Shown here one piece after another: positions 1 through 6,662 of a stretch of DNA of 6,866 nt (position 1 is its first letter; every line of letters starts with the position of its first letter). The stretch lies in NCBI GenBank assembly GCA_027619655.1, contig JAQCHR010000201.1:1-6866 (forward strand), given 5' to 3'. Origin of the DNA: Pseudomonadota bacterium (GTDB taxonomy: Bacteria; Pseudomonadota; Alphaproteobacteria; UBA8366; GCA-2717185). The notes under the pieces were generated by a model. That model saw only the letters and a program-made list of their open reading frames with translations, was not told the DNA's origin and made no database searches. Position numbers and translations under genes: made by a program.

Positions 1-386
1 AGCGCGCCCTGGGCGGGATCAAGGAAATGGGCGGCCTGCCGGATATCCTTTTAATCGTGGATACGAACAAGGAATCGATTGCGGTTGCCGAAGCGCAGAA
101 GCTGGGCATTCCGGTTGTCGCCATCCTGGACAGCAACTCCGATCCCAAGGGCATCGACTTCCCGGTACCGGGCAATGACGATGCCATGCGGGCGATCTCG
201 CTGTATTGCGATCTCGTCTCGGGCGCTGTTCTCGATGGTATCCAGGCGGAAATGCTCTCTGCGGGCGTCGATATCGGCGAGTCTGCCGATCTGGAAGAGG
301 CGCTTCCCGAAGCTTCGGAAGATGCCGCCGAAGACGTTGCGCCTGTTGCTGCCGCACCGGAAGCCGAGGAAGCCGCTCCGTCCTGA
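1..386 (+). CDS. rpsB: 30S ribosomal protein S2, C-terminal part (5' end outside window)
   Basis: S2 is a small-subunit ribosomal protein on the solvent side of the 30S particle, near S1. The frame begins at base 3 (R-A-L-G-G-I-K-E-M-G-G) and gives 127 residues before the TGA at 384-386. The stretch GGLPDILLIVDTNKE, then LGIPVVAILDSNSDP and the strongly conserved PGNDDAMRAI, are S2 family hallmarks that align directly with E. coli S2. The missing N-terminal part should be roughly 150 residues by that alignment. After the conserved core the protein carries a tail of about 35-40 residues rich in Ala, Glu and Pro (for example EALPEASEDAAEDVAP), longer than the E. coli end; such acidic tails are common in alphaproteobacterial S2 proteins. 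tsf follows after 87 bases, the classic rpsB-tsf pairing. Identification is secure; only the 5' boundary is unknown. Confidence 0.97.
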   Translation, partial: RALGGIKEMGGLPDILLIVDTNKESIAVAEAQKLGIPVVAILDSNSDPKGIDFPVPGNDDAMRAISLYCDLVSGAVLDGIQAEMLSAGVDIGESADLEEALPEASEDAAEDVAPVAAAPEAEEAAPS

Positions 387-473
387 TTTCGGCCGGGGTT
401 GTCAGTCGTTGGAATGTGACAGAAATGTTTATTTTCAACCGGTAATGATGATTTTATAAGATAGAGGATTACA
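387..473 (+). other. rpsB-tsf intergenic leader, AT-rich
   Basis: This 87-base spacer has no gene. Its second half (411-473) is only about 30% G+C by my count (19 of 63), against clearly GC-rich flanking genes. It contains a weak inverted pair TGTCA/TGACA (400-404 with 417-421), too short to call a terminator and lacking a T-run. A TTTTCA (432-437) and TATAAG (455-460) lie exactly 17 bases apart, but transcription would then start inside the tsf ribosome binding site, so I do not call a promoter. The simplest reading is an unstructured leader that keeps tsf translation efficient. Confidence 0.6.
463..468 (+). promoter_or_regulatory. Ribosome binding site of tsf
   Basis: AGAGGA lies 5 bases before the ATG at 474, within an AT-rich, probably unstructured stretch. 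It fixes the tsf start, which is also the family-conserved one (M-A-N-I-T-A-S-L-V-K). Confidence 0.75.
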
Positions 474-1400
474 ATGGCGAATATAACCGCTTCGCTCGTC
501 AAGGAATTGCGGGAAAAGACCGGCGCAGGCATGATGGACTGCAAGAAGGCGCTGACCGAGACGAATGGCGAAATTGAAGAAGCCGTCGACTGGTTGCGCA
601 AGGCGGGTCTGTCCGCCGCGGCGAAAAAGTCCGGGCGGGTTGCCGCCGAAGGCCTGGTCGGCACCGCCGTCGATGGCACGAAGGGGGCGATGGTCGAGAT
701 CAACGCCGAAACCGATTTCGTAGCGCGCAATGCCGATTTCCAGAAATTCGTGACGGATGTTACCGGCCTGGCGATTTCGGCGAATGGCGACCTGGCAGCC
801 CTTGCCGCGGCAACCTATCCCGGGGCCGGCCACGCCGTTTCCGAACAATTGACGAAGCTGATTGCGACGATCGGTGAAAACATGTCGCTGCGGCGCTGCG
901 TGGCGCTGTCCGTCGACCAGGGCACCGTCGTGTCCTATATCCACAGCGCGCTGGCGGATGGCATCGGGAAAATCGGCGTCCTCATCGCCCTTGAATCGGC
1001 AGGCGATACCCAAGCGCTTCAGGGGCTCGGCAAGCAGCTCGCGATGCATATCGCCGCGGCCCAGCCGCATTGCGTCGCGATTGCCGATATCGATCCGGCC
1101 AATCTGGAACGCGAACGAAACCTTCTGACCGAACAGGCGCGCGACAGCGGCCGGCCCGAGGAAATTATCGGCAAAATGGTCGAGGGACGGCTGCGCAAAT
1201 ATTACGAAGAAGTCGCGCTGCTGGAACAGGTCTTTGTCATCGACAATGAGACCAAGATTTCGAAGGTCCTTGAAAACGCGGCCAAAACTGTTGGCGCGCC
1301 GGTCAAGGTAAAGGCGTTCGTTCGCTATGTTCTGGGCGAGGGGATCGAGAAGAAAGAGGAAAACCTCGCGGACGAGGTTGCGGCAACTCTCGCCGGTTAA
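474..1400 (+). CDS. tsf: Translation elongation factor Ts
   Basis: EF-Ts is the cytoplasmic guanine-nucleotide exchange factor that releases GDP from EF-Tu so it can bind GTP and aminoacyl-tRNA again. The product has 308 residues, somewhat longer than the E. coli protein and usual for alphaproteobacteria. The N-terminal UBA-like module (about 1-50) contains the signature TGAGMMDCKKAL at 16-27. The second signature, EINAETDFVARN, covers 75-86; its Asp81-Phe82 match the E. coli residues (Asp80, Phe81 without Met) that push into EF-Tu next to the Mg2+ site. The central core includes IGENMSLRR and the paired alpha/beta subdomains; the C-terminal part carries KMVEGRLRKYYEEVALLEQ and ends in GEGIEKKEENLADEVAA, matching the usual family end. 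The SAAAKKSGR segment is typical of alphaproteobacteria. It follows rpsB after 87 bases and precedes pyrH by 37 bases, and is probably co-transcribed with both. No defects are visible. Confidence 0.98.
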   Translation: MANITASLVKELREKTGAGMMDCKKALTETNGEIEEAVDWLRKAGLSAAAKKSGRVAAEGLVGTAVDGTKGAMVEINAETDFVARNADFQKFVTDVTGLAISANGDLAALAAATYPGAGHAVSEQLTKLIATIGENMSLRRCVALSVDQGTVVSYIHSALADGIGKIGVLIALESAGDTQALQGLGKQLAMHIAAAQPHCVAIADIDPANLERERNLLTEQARDSGRPEEIIGKMVEGRLRKYYEEVALLEQVFVIDNETKISKVLENAAKTVGAPVKVKAFVRYVLGEGIEKKEENLADEVAATLAG

Positions 1401-1437
1401 CAACTGATAACGGAGCGGGCGCGCCGGGACGCAACTC

Positions 1438-2163
1438 ATGTCAGATACGGCCAAACCGATTTATCGACGGGTGTTGCTCAAGCTTTCCGGCGAGGCCCTC
1501 ATGGGCGAGCGGGAATACGGTCTTGACCCCGTGATCGTCAGCCAGATCGCCGCTGATGTTAAAGCCGTCCATGAACTGGGCGTCGAAATCTGCATGGTGA
1601 TCGGCGGCGGCAACATCTTTCGCGGCGTTTCCGGCGCTGCCGAAGGGATGGAGCGCGCCAGCGCCGATTATATGGGCATGCTGGCGACGGTCATCAACGC
1701 GTTGGCGATGCAGAGCGCGCTGGAACGGGTCGGGGCGCAGACGCGGGTACTTTCCGCAATCCCGATGCAGTCCGTTTCCGAGCCCTATATCCGGCGCCGT
1801 GCGATCCGCCATATGGAAAAGGGCCGGGTGGTCATTTTCGCCGCCGGCACGGGCAATCCGTTTTTCACGACTGATACGGCCGCGGCGCTGCGCGCATCGG
1901 AAATGGACAGCGAAGTCATCTTCAAGGCGACAAAGGTGGACGGCGTTTACAGCGCGGATCCCGAGAAGGACCCAACGGCGACGCGGTATGACGAACTGAC
2001 GTATCTGGACGTGCTGTCCCGCGACTTGCGGGTCATGGATGCGGCGGCTATATCGCTGGCCCGTGAAAATGATATTCCGATTGTGGTATTTTCGATTCAC
2101 AATGCTGGTGCGTTCGTTGATGTTATGATGGGCGGTGGCCGCTTCACAAAAATCTCGAACTGA
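1438..2163 (+). CDS. pyrH: Uridylate (UMP) kinase
   Basis: PyrH phosphorylates UMP to UDP with ATP in pyrimidine nucleotide synthesis. The bacterial enzyme is a hexamer of the amino-acid kinase fold, generally activated by GTP and inhibited by UTP (family knowledge). The 241 residues match the usual family length. Visible motifs are the phosphate-binding KLSGEAL (15-21), the glycine loop GGGNIFRG (56-63), DYMGMLATVIN (78-88), the nucleotide-binding GTGNPFFTTDTAAALRA (137-153), and KATKVDGVYSADP (163-175), which contacts the adenine side. The C-terminus GGRFTKIS is the common family ending. The ATG at 1438 gives a normal N-terminus before RVLLKLSGEA, although the ribosome binding site is poor: only GGGA at 1426-1429, 8 bases before the ATG. 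It sits between tsf and frr, as in many proteobacteria. Nothing suggests loss of function. Confidence 0.98.
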   Translation: MSDTAKPIYRRVLLKLSGEALMGEREYGLDPVIVSQIAADVKAVHELGVEICMVIGGGNIFRGVSGAAEGMERASADYMGMLATVINALAMQSALERVGAQTRVLSAIPMQSVSEPYIRRRAIRHMEKGRVVIFAAGTGNPFFTTDTAAALRASEMDSEVIFKATKVDGVYSADPEKDPTATRYDELTYLDVLSRDLRVMDAAAISLARENDIPIVVFSIHNAGAFVDVMMGGGRFTKISN

Positions 2164-2248
2164 CTGTGTGGCGCCGAACTGCCGTTGAATGACGGGTGAA
2201 ACTGCAGGATTGCCAGCCTGTTTCAATTCTGGTCTGGGAGGCTGAACT
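2164..2248 (+). other. pyrH-frr intergenic spacer
   Basis: This 85-base spacer contains no gene. A short imperfect inverted pair, GCAGG (2204-2208) against CCTGT (2217-2221, with one G-U pair), precedes three T residues. It is too weak to be called a terminator. I see no convincing promoter. Its last part holds the strong frr ribosome binding site. Confidence 0.55.
2236..2241 (+). promoter_or_regulatory. Ribosome binding site that fixes the TTG start of frr
   Basis: GGGAGG lies 7 bases before the TTG at 2249. It is one of the best Shine-Dalgarno matches in the window and supports the non-ATG start over the internal ATG at 2285, which lies 43 bases downstream of it. Confidence 0.8.
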
Positions 2249-2806
2249 TTGGCGGACATCGATCTAGACGATATAGCGCGCCGCATGGATGGCGCACTGG
2301 AAGCGTTTGGGCGGGAACTCGCGGGCCTGCGGACGGGGCGCGCAACGACCGCCTTGCTGGAACCGATTACGGTTGATGCCTATGGGGCGCAGATGCCGAT
2401 GAATCAGGTCGGCACGATCAGCGTTCCCGAATCGCGCCTGCTTTCCATCCAGGTCTGGGACAAGGGGCTGGTGAAGGCCGTTGAAAGGGCGATCCTTGAA
2501 TCAAGCCTTGGTCTCAATCCGCAGACCGAGGGAAGCACAATCCGCATTCCGGTTCCCGATCTGAGCGAGGAACGCCGCGCGGAACTGGCCAAGGTGGCCA
2601 GTCGGTATGCGGAGCAGGCGCGGGTTGCGGTCCGTAACGTGCGGCGCGATGGCATGGACCGGTTGAAGAAGCTGGAAAAAGACGGCGATATCTCGCAGGA
2701 CGACCAGCACCTGTATGGCGAAGAAGTTCAGACCCTGACCGACGACCATATCAAGAAAATCGACCACACGCTGCAGGTCAAGGAACAGGAAATCATGCAG
2801 GTATGA
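2249..2806 (+). CDS. frr: Ribosome-recycling factor, TTG start
   Basis: RRF works with EF-G after termination to split the 70S ribosome and free it from mRNA and tRNA. The start is TTG at 2249, chosen because GGGAGG lies 7 bases upstream and because this start gives exactly 185 residues, aligning without gaps to E. coli RRF from end to end. Starting at the ATG at 2285 would remove 12 residues of the first long helix. Helical domain I comprises the N-terminal (about 1-30) and C-terminal (about 106-185) segments. Domain II lies between them and begins after LRTGRATTALLEPI (27-40). The signature AEQARVAVRNVRRDG (121-135) contains Arg132, the residue needed for ribosome binding in E. coli. The fold and key residues are intact. 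The TGA stop is followed only 4 bases later by the uppS start, suggesting translational coupling. Confidence 0.97.
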   Translation: MADIDLDDIARRMDGALEAFGRELAGLRTGRATTALLEPITVDAYGAQMPMNQVGTISVPESRLLSIQVWDKGLVKAVERAILESSLGLNPQTEGSTIRIPVPDLSEERRAELAKVASRYAEQARVAVRNVRRDGMDRLKKLEKDGDISQDDQHLYGEEVQTLTDDHIKKIDHTLQVKEQEIMQV

Positions 2807-2810
2807 TGCG

Positions 2811-3551
2811 GTGGTTTCCATAGCAGAAGAGTCTGGCGGTGCGGCGCCACCCGATCATGTCGCCATCATCATGGATGGAAACGGGCGCTGGGCGAAAGCG
2901 CGTGGCCTGCCGCGGGCAATGGGACACAGGAATGGCGCCGAAGCGGTTCGGCGAACGGTGGAAGCCGCTGCTGAATCCGGCGTATCGTACCTGACATTGT
3001 TCGGATTTTCGGCGGAAAACTGGAACCGGCCCAAACAGGAAATCGGCGACCTCATGGGGTTGCTGCGCATCTATCTCAAATCGGAAATAGCAGAACTGCA
3101 CCGCAAAGGGGTGCGGTTGATGGTCGTCGGCGACCGCGCGCGGTTCGAACCCGACCTCGTCGCGCTGATCGAAGGGGCCGAGGCGCGTACGGTGGAAAAC
3201 AAGCGGCTGACCCTGATCCTGGCGCTGAGCTATGGTGGTCGCCAGGAAATCGCGGCGGCGGCACGCTCCCTGGCGCGGGATGCCGCCAGCGGCGCGCTGG
3301 ATCCGGATTCCATCGATGAAGACATGCTGTCGGCGCGGCTTTACACCGCGGGGATCCCCGATCCCGATCTCCTGATCCGGACAAGCGGCGAACTGCGAAT
3401 CAGCAATTTCCTGTTATGGCAGTTGGCCTATACCGAACTGGTCTTTCTCGACACGCTGTGGCCCGATTTTTCTGCGGCGGATTTCGGCGCGGCAATTCGT
3501 GAATTCAACAATCGCGAGCGACGCTATGGCGCGGCCGTCGGCCCGGCCTGA
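2811..3551 (+). CDS. uppS: Undecaprenyl diphosphate synthase (cis-prenyltransferase), GTG start
   Basis: UppS adds eight isopentenyl units in cis to farnesyl diphosphate, producing the C55 carrier lipid precursor used for peptidoglycan and other surface polymers. It acts at the inner face of the membrane and needs Mg2+. The 246 residues are near the normal family size. The substrate-binding HVAIIMDGNGRWAKARGL (16-33) contains catalytic Asp22 (E. coli Asp26); GHR follows at 38-40. The FGFSAENWNRP segment (64-74) is the flexible active-site loop region. The C-terminal signature DLLIRTSGELRISNF (186-200) supplies Arg190, Arg196 and Ser198, which bind IPP phosphates, and Glu209 in AYTEL matches the Mg2+-related E. 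coli Glu213. GTG at 2811 is the only reasonable start before the conserved core; AGGT at 2799-2802 lies 8 bases upstream. The gene ends inside cdsA. Its substrate supply links it to dxr downstream. Confidence 0.97.
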   Translation: MVSIAEESGGAAPPDHVAIIMDGNGRWAKARGLPRAMGHRNGAEAVRRTVEAAAESGVSYLTLFGFSAENWNRPKQEIGDLMGLLRIYLKSEIAELHRKGVRLMVVGDRARFEPDLVALIEGAEARTVENKRLTLILALSYGGRQEIAAAARSLARDAASGALDPDSIDEDMLSARLYTAGIPDPDLLIRTSGELRISNFLLWQLAYTELVFLDTLWPDFSAADFGAAIREFNNRERRYGAAVGPA

Positions 3552-4350
3552 ACTCTCCAACCTGACCCTTCGCGTATTGTCCGCCGCGGTGATCCTGCCG
3601 CTGGCGGTCGCGATGGTCTGGCTGGGGGCATGGTATTTCGTATTTTTCATTGCCTTGATGGGCGCGGCGATGGGTTGGGAATATGCGCGGCTCTGCAGGA
3701 GCGGCACGGCCATCCGCGCCATATTGACCATCCTGCTTGGCGCGGCGCCGGTTATTCTGACCGTCAATGGCGCCCTGCCGGCACTCGGTTGGATAGCGGC
3801 CGGCGTGGCGGTGATGGCGGTGGTCACCGTTTTGCGCCGAACGGCGGAGAAAATCCTGCTGGTGGCGGGCTGCGCGTATCTTGGCGTCGCAGTGCTTGCC
3901 ATCACATGGTTGCGGCTGTCGCCGGATACGGGCGCGCTGGTTCTGCTCTGGATCGTTGCCGTGGTCGTGGCAACCGACATTGGCGCCTATTTCGCCGGGC
4001 GCGGCATCGGCGGCCCCAAACTGGCGCCCCGGGTGAGCCCTTCCAAGACCTGGGCGGGGCTCCTGGGCGGCATGTTGTGCGCCGCACTTGCCGGATGGGT
4101 AATCGGTTATTTCGGAACGGGGGCGGAGTCCGTTTTCATTGCTGTCGCCGGCGCTGCGTTCGCTATAGTCGCGCAGCTTGGCGATTTGGCCGAATCGGCG
4201 GTAAAACGTCATGCTGGCGTCAAGGATTCCGGAAATCTCATCCCGGGTCATGGCGGCATCCTGGACCGGCTCGATGGCTTTCTGGCCGTGGCGCCAGCGG
4301 TTGCCTTGGTGACGATAGCTGCAGGGGAGAGTCCGCTGGAATGGTTTTGA
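3526..4350 (+). CDS. cdsA: Phosphatidate cytidylyltransferase (CDP-diglyceride synthase)
   Basis: CdsA is an integral inner-membrane enzyme that makes CDP-diacylglycerol from CTP and phosphatidic acid, the branch point for all phospholipids. From ATG 3526 it has 274 residues, with about seven or eight hydrophobic segments spread over nearly the whole length. The family signature lies at 224-251: SAVKRHAGVKDSGN followed by LIPGHGGILDRLDG, with the conserved Lys-Arg, Lys-Asp, His-Gly-Gly and Asp-Arg-Asp residues. Earlier conserved parts are TDIGAYFAGR (150-159) and the PSKTWAG motif (172-178). The start is uncertain: an in-frame GTG at 3499 would add nine residues (and overlap uppS by 53 bases) but has no ribosome binding site; ATG 3526 puts the usual RVLSA segment near residue 16. 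With the ATG start, cdsA overlaps uppS by 26 bases. Its own end overlaps dxr by 10 bases. Identification is secure, start moderately so. Confidence 0.95.
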   Translation: MARPSARPELSNLTLRVLSAAVILPLAVAMVWLGAWYFVFFIALMGAAMGWEYARLCRSGTAIRAILTILLGAAPVILTVNGALPALGWIAAGVAVMAVVTVLRRTAEKILLVAGCAYLGVAVLAITWLRLSPDTGALVLLWIVAVVVATDIGAYFAGRGIGGPKLAPRVSPSKTWAGLLGGMLCAALAGWVIGYFGTGAESVFIAVAGAAFAIVAQLGDLAESAVKRHAGVKDSGNLIPGHGGILDRLDGFLAVAPAVALVTIAAGESPLEWF

Positions 4351-5549
4351 CGGAACAGAACGTAGCACCGCGATCGGTCACCATACTGGGGTCGACCGGG
4401 TCCGTGGGATGCAGCACCATCGACCTGATCGAACGGAACCCGGATCTCTACACCGTCCAGGCGCTGACGGCGCGGCGCAATGTCGATCTTCTGGCGCAAC
4501 AGGCGCGGGCCCTGCGGCCGCGTTTTGTCGCCGTCAGCGATGAATCGCAATATCTTCCGTTGAAGCAGGCCCTGTCCGGAACCGGCATTGAAGTTGCCGC
4601 CGGCGACGCGGCCGTCATTGCCGCCGCGGGCATGCCGGCGGAATTCGTCATGGCGGCAATCGTCGGCGCGGCAGGCCTGTCGCCAGCCCTCGCGGCGATC
4701 CAGCGCGGGGCGATGATCGGCCTGGCAAACAAGGAATGCCTCGTATGCGCCGGCGCCCTGATGGTTTCGGAAATCCGGGAACATGGCGCCGTTCTGCTGC
4801 CGGTTGATTCAGAACACAATGCCATTTTCCAGGTGTTCGATTTCGACAACCGCGAAGCCATTGACCGGCTGATCCTGACTGCTTCCGGCGGCCCGTTCCG
4901 GACGATGGACAGGGAAGCGATGCGGGCGGTGACGCCGACGCAGGCGGTCAAGCATCCGAACTGGGACATGGGCGCGAAGATTTCGGTCGATTCCGCGACC
5001 ATGATGAACAAGGGCCTGGAACTCATAGAGGCGCACTATCTTTTCGATATGCCGGAATCCCGGATCGATATCCTGGTGCATCCGCAATCGGTGATCCACA
5101 GTCTCGTGGCCTATCAGGACGGCTCGGTGCTGGCGCAGCTTGGGCCGCCTGACATGCGGACGCCGATCGCCTATGCGCTGGCCTGGCCCCGTCGGATGAA
5201 TGTTCCGCAGGACAAGCTCGATCTGGCGGCCCTGTCGCAGTTGACCTTCGAAGCACCTGATCCCGTTCGGTTTCCGGCGCTGAGGCTCGCGCGGGAGGCC
5301 TTGAAGAACGGCGGCAGCGCACCAACTGTACTGAGCGCGGCGAACGAGATCGCCGTTGAAGGATTTCTCACCGGACGGATCGGGTTTTTGGATATCGCGC
5401 ATATCGTGGAAGACGTGCTTTCGGATTTTGATCATTTTACCTTCACGTCGCTGGATGATGTGCGGGAATGCGATCTGGCGGCCCGCCGGATGGCGGAAGC
5501 TTCGATGAACGGGTCCGGCGGACAATCTGCCGCGATCGCAGGCGAGTAG
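4341..5549 (+). CDS. dxr: 1-deoxy-D-xylulose 5-phosphate reductoisomerase
   Basis: Dxr (IspC) rearranges and reduces DXP to 2-C-methylerythritol 4-phosphate with NADPH, the first committed step of the MEP pathway and the target of fosmidomycin. The reading frame is open far upstream through cdsA, but the true start is ATG 4341: the NADPH-binding VTILGSTGSVG (13-23) begins just after it, and GGGGAG at 4324-4329 lies 11 bases before it. The product is then 402 residues, a normal length. Catalytic residues are all present: LANKE (128-132); metal ligands Asp156 and Glu158 in PVDSEHNA; Ser182 in ASGGPF; His205 in KHPNW; and Ser218, Asn223, Lys224 and Glu227 in SVDSATMMNKGLE. The flexible loop Trp208-Asp-Met is intact. 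A Cys follows the KE (KECLV) where E. coli has Ser. The C-terminal helical domain includes SAANEIAVEGFL. It overlaps cdsA by 10 bases and abuts rseP directly, so coupled translation is likely. Confidence 0.97.
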   Translation: MVLTEQNVAPRSVTILGSTGSVGCSTIDLIERNPDLYTVQALTARRNVDLLAQQARALRPRFVAVSDESQYLPLKQALSGTGIEVAAGDAAVIAAAGMPAEFVMAAIVGAAGLSPALAAIQRGAMIGLANKECLVCAGALMVSEIREHGAVLLPVDSEHNAIFQVFDFDNREAIDRLILTASGGPFRTMDREAMRAVTPTQAVKHPNWDMGAKISVDSATMMNKGLELIEAHYLFDMPESRIDILVHPQSVIHSLVAYQDGSVLAQLGPPDMRTPIAYALAWPRRMNVPQDKLDLAALSQLTFEAPDPVRFPALRLAREALKNGGSAPTVLSAANEIAVEGFLTGRIGFLDIAHIVEDVLSDFDHFTFTSLDDVRECDLAARRMAEASMNGSGGQSAAIAGE

Positions 5550-6662
5550 ATGGAACATTTCAGTATAATTTGGGAATACCTGCTGCCGTTCGTTGTGGTT
5601 CTGACCGTTCTCGTTTTCGTTCATGAACTGGGCCATTACTGGGTCGCGCGGCGCTGCGGCGTGCGCATCGAAGTCTTTTCAATCGGCTTCGGTCCGGAAC
5701 TTTTCGGCTGGACAGACAGCAAGGGAACGCGCTGGAAGATCAGCGCCATCCCGCTCGGCGGGTATGTGAAGATGTTCGGCGAGGGGGAAATCCTCGATGA
5801 GGATGGCACAACCCGCGCCCTGACCCGGGCGGAACGCGCGGTTTCGTTCAAGCACAAGGGGCTGGGGCAGCGAGCGGCCGTTGTCTTTGCCGGCCCGGCA
5901 GCAAATTTTTTGTTCACGTTTCTGGTTTTTGCGTTCTTCTTCAGTATTTACGGGCAGCCGTTCACGCCGGCGGAAATCAGTTCCGTTGATGCGGAAAGCG
6001 CCGCGGCCCGGGCTGGGATTCAGGCCGGCGACCTGATCACCGAGGTGGATGGCAACAAAATCGAGCGGTTCGAGGAAATTCCGCGGATCGTTCAGATGAA
6101 TCCCGGAAAGACGATGGAAATCGTCGTCATGCGGGACGGCGCGGAGCAGGTGCTTGTCGCAACGCCGACGACGAAGGAAATCGATGACGGCAGCGGCGGC
6201 AAGGTCACCATCGGGCTGCTGGGAGTCCGGCGGGAAGGGGTGTCGGTCCGCGAACACAACCCCGCCTCCGCCGCCTGGGCCGCGGTATTCGAAACCTGGA
6301 ACCTGTCGGTTGCGACCCTGAAATATGTCGGCGAAATGATCATGCGGACCCGGTCGACGGAGGGCCTGGGCGGGCCGATCAAGATCGCCCAGATGTCCGG
6401 CACTGTCTGGAAATCGGGCATTGAACCGCTCGTGATCCTGATGGCCCAACTTTCAATCAGTCTGGGATTGATTAACCTTTTTCCGATACCAATGCTGGAT
6501 GGCGGTCACCTGCTGTTCTACGGAATCGAAGCAATAAGGGGCCGTCCGCTTAGTGAAAGGGCGCAGGAATTCGGTTTTAGAATTGGTCTCGTCTTGGTAT
6601 TTTCACTTATGCTATTTGTTGTTATCAATGATATAGTGAACCTACCTGTATGGAACACTTGA
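5550..6662 (+). CDS. rseP: RIP metalloprotease RseP (site-2 protease family), single PDZ
   Basis: RseP is a zinc protease that cuts substrates inside the inner membrane. In E. coli it cleaves the anti-sigma factor RseA and remnant signal peptides; the alphaproteobacterium Caulobacter uses its relative MmpA to cleave PodJ. The 370-residue product has the zinc motif HELGH (25-29) in the first membrane helix (about 10-30), followed by SIGFGPELFGW and the membrane-reentrant IPLGGYVKMFGE (67-78). FAGPAANFLF (113-122) opens the second helix (about 109-133). One PDZ domain lies at about 140-205 (ARAGIQAGDLITEVDG). The third zinc ligand is Asp317 in NLFPIPMLDGGH (309-320), and a last helix spans about 343-362. 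E. coli RseP is about 450 residues with two PDZ domains, so this is the short form. The ATG follows the dxr stop without any gap; AGG at 5540-5542 may serve as ribosome binding site. The last 90 bases are strikingly AT-rich. Confidence 0.96.
   Translation: MEHFSIIWEYLLPFVVVLTVLVFVHELGHYWVARRCGVRIEVFSIGFGPELFGWTDSKGTRWKISAIPLGGYVKMFGEGEILDEDGTTRALTRAERAVSFKHKGLGQRAAVVFAGPAANFLFTFLVFAFFFSIYGQPFTPAEISSVDAESAAARAGIQAGDLITEVDGNKIERFEEIPRIVQMNPGKTMEIVVMRDGAEQVLVATPTTKEIDDGSGGKVTIGLLGVRREGVSVREHNPASAAWAAVFETWNLSVATLKYVGEMIMRTRSTEGLGGPIKIAQMSGTVWKSGIEPLVILMAQLSISLGLINLFPIPMLDGGHLLFYGIEAIRGRPLSERAQEFGFRIGLVLVFSLMLFVVINDIVNLPVWNT

Noticed and set aside
455..460. TATAAG with TTTTCA 17 bases upstream as a tsf promoter.
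   Set aside because: Transcription would start at about 467, inside the tsf ribosome binding site, leaving almost no leader; the -35 match is also poor.
435..1454. A 339-codon open frame on the minus strand opposite tsf, with similar long minus-strand frames opposite pyrH (1441-2286), cdsA (3505-4368), dxr (4809-5636) and rseP (5679-6449).
   Set aside because: Each lies exactly in codon register with the sense gene, so a stop can arise only where the sense gene uses TTA, CTA or TCA. Those codons are rare in this GC-rich genome, so long antisense frames are expected. The translations resemble no family I know and are rich in Arg, Gln and His.
2204..2223. GCAGG/CCTGT hairpin with three T residues as a terminator after pyrH.
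   Set aside because: The stem is five pairs including one G-U, the loop has eight bases, and the T-run is only three. This is too weak for rho-independent termination.
3630..4340. An open frame upstream of and continuous with dxr, which would give a 639-residue protein.
   Set aside because: The first 237 codons lie out of frame inside cdsA, which has full family signatures. The translation is low-complexity Arg/Gly-rich, and the Dxr NADPH motif begins just after ATG 4341. It is not a fusion.
4731..4748. Cys instead of Ser after the conserved Lys-Glu in Dxr (KECLVCAG).
   Set aside because: This position varies within the family, and the KEC form occurs in other alphaproteobacterial enzymes as far as I recall; all catalytic residues are intact.
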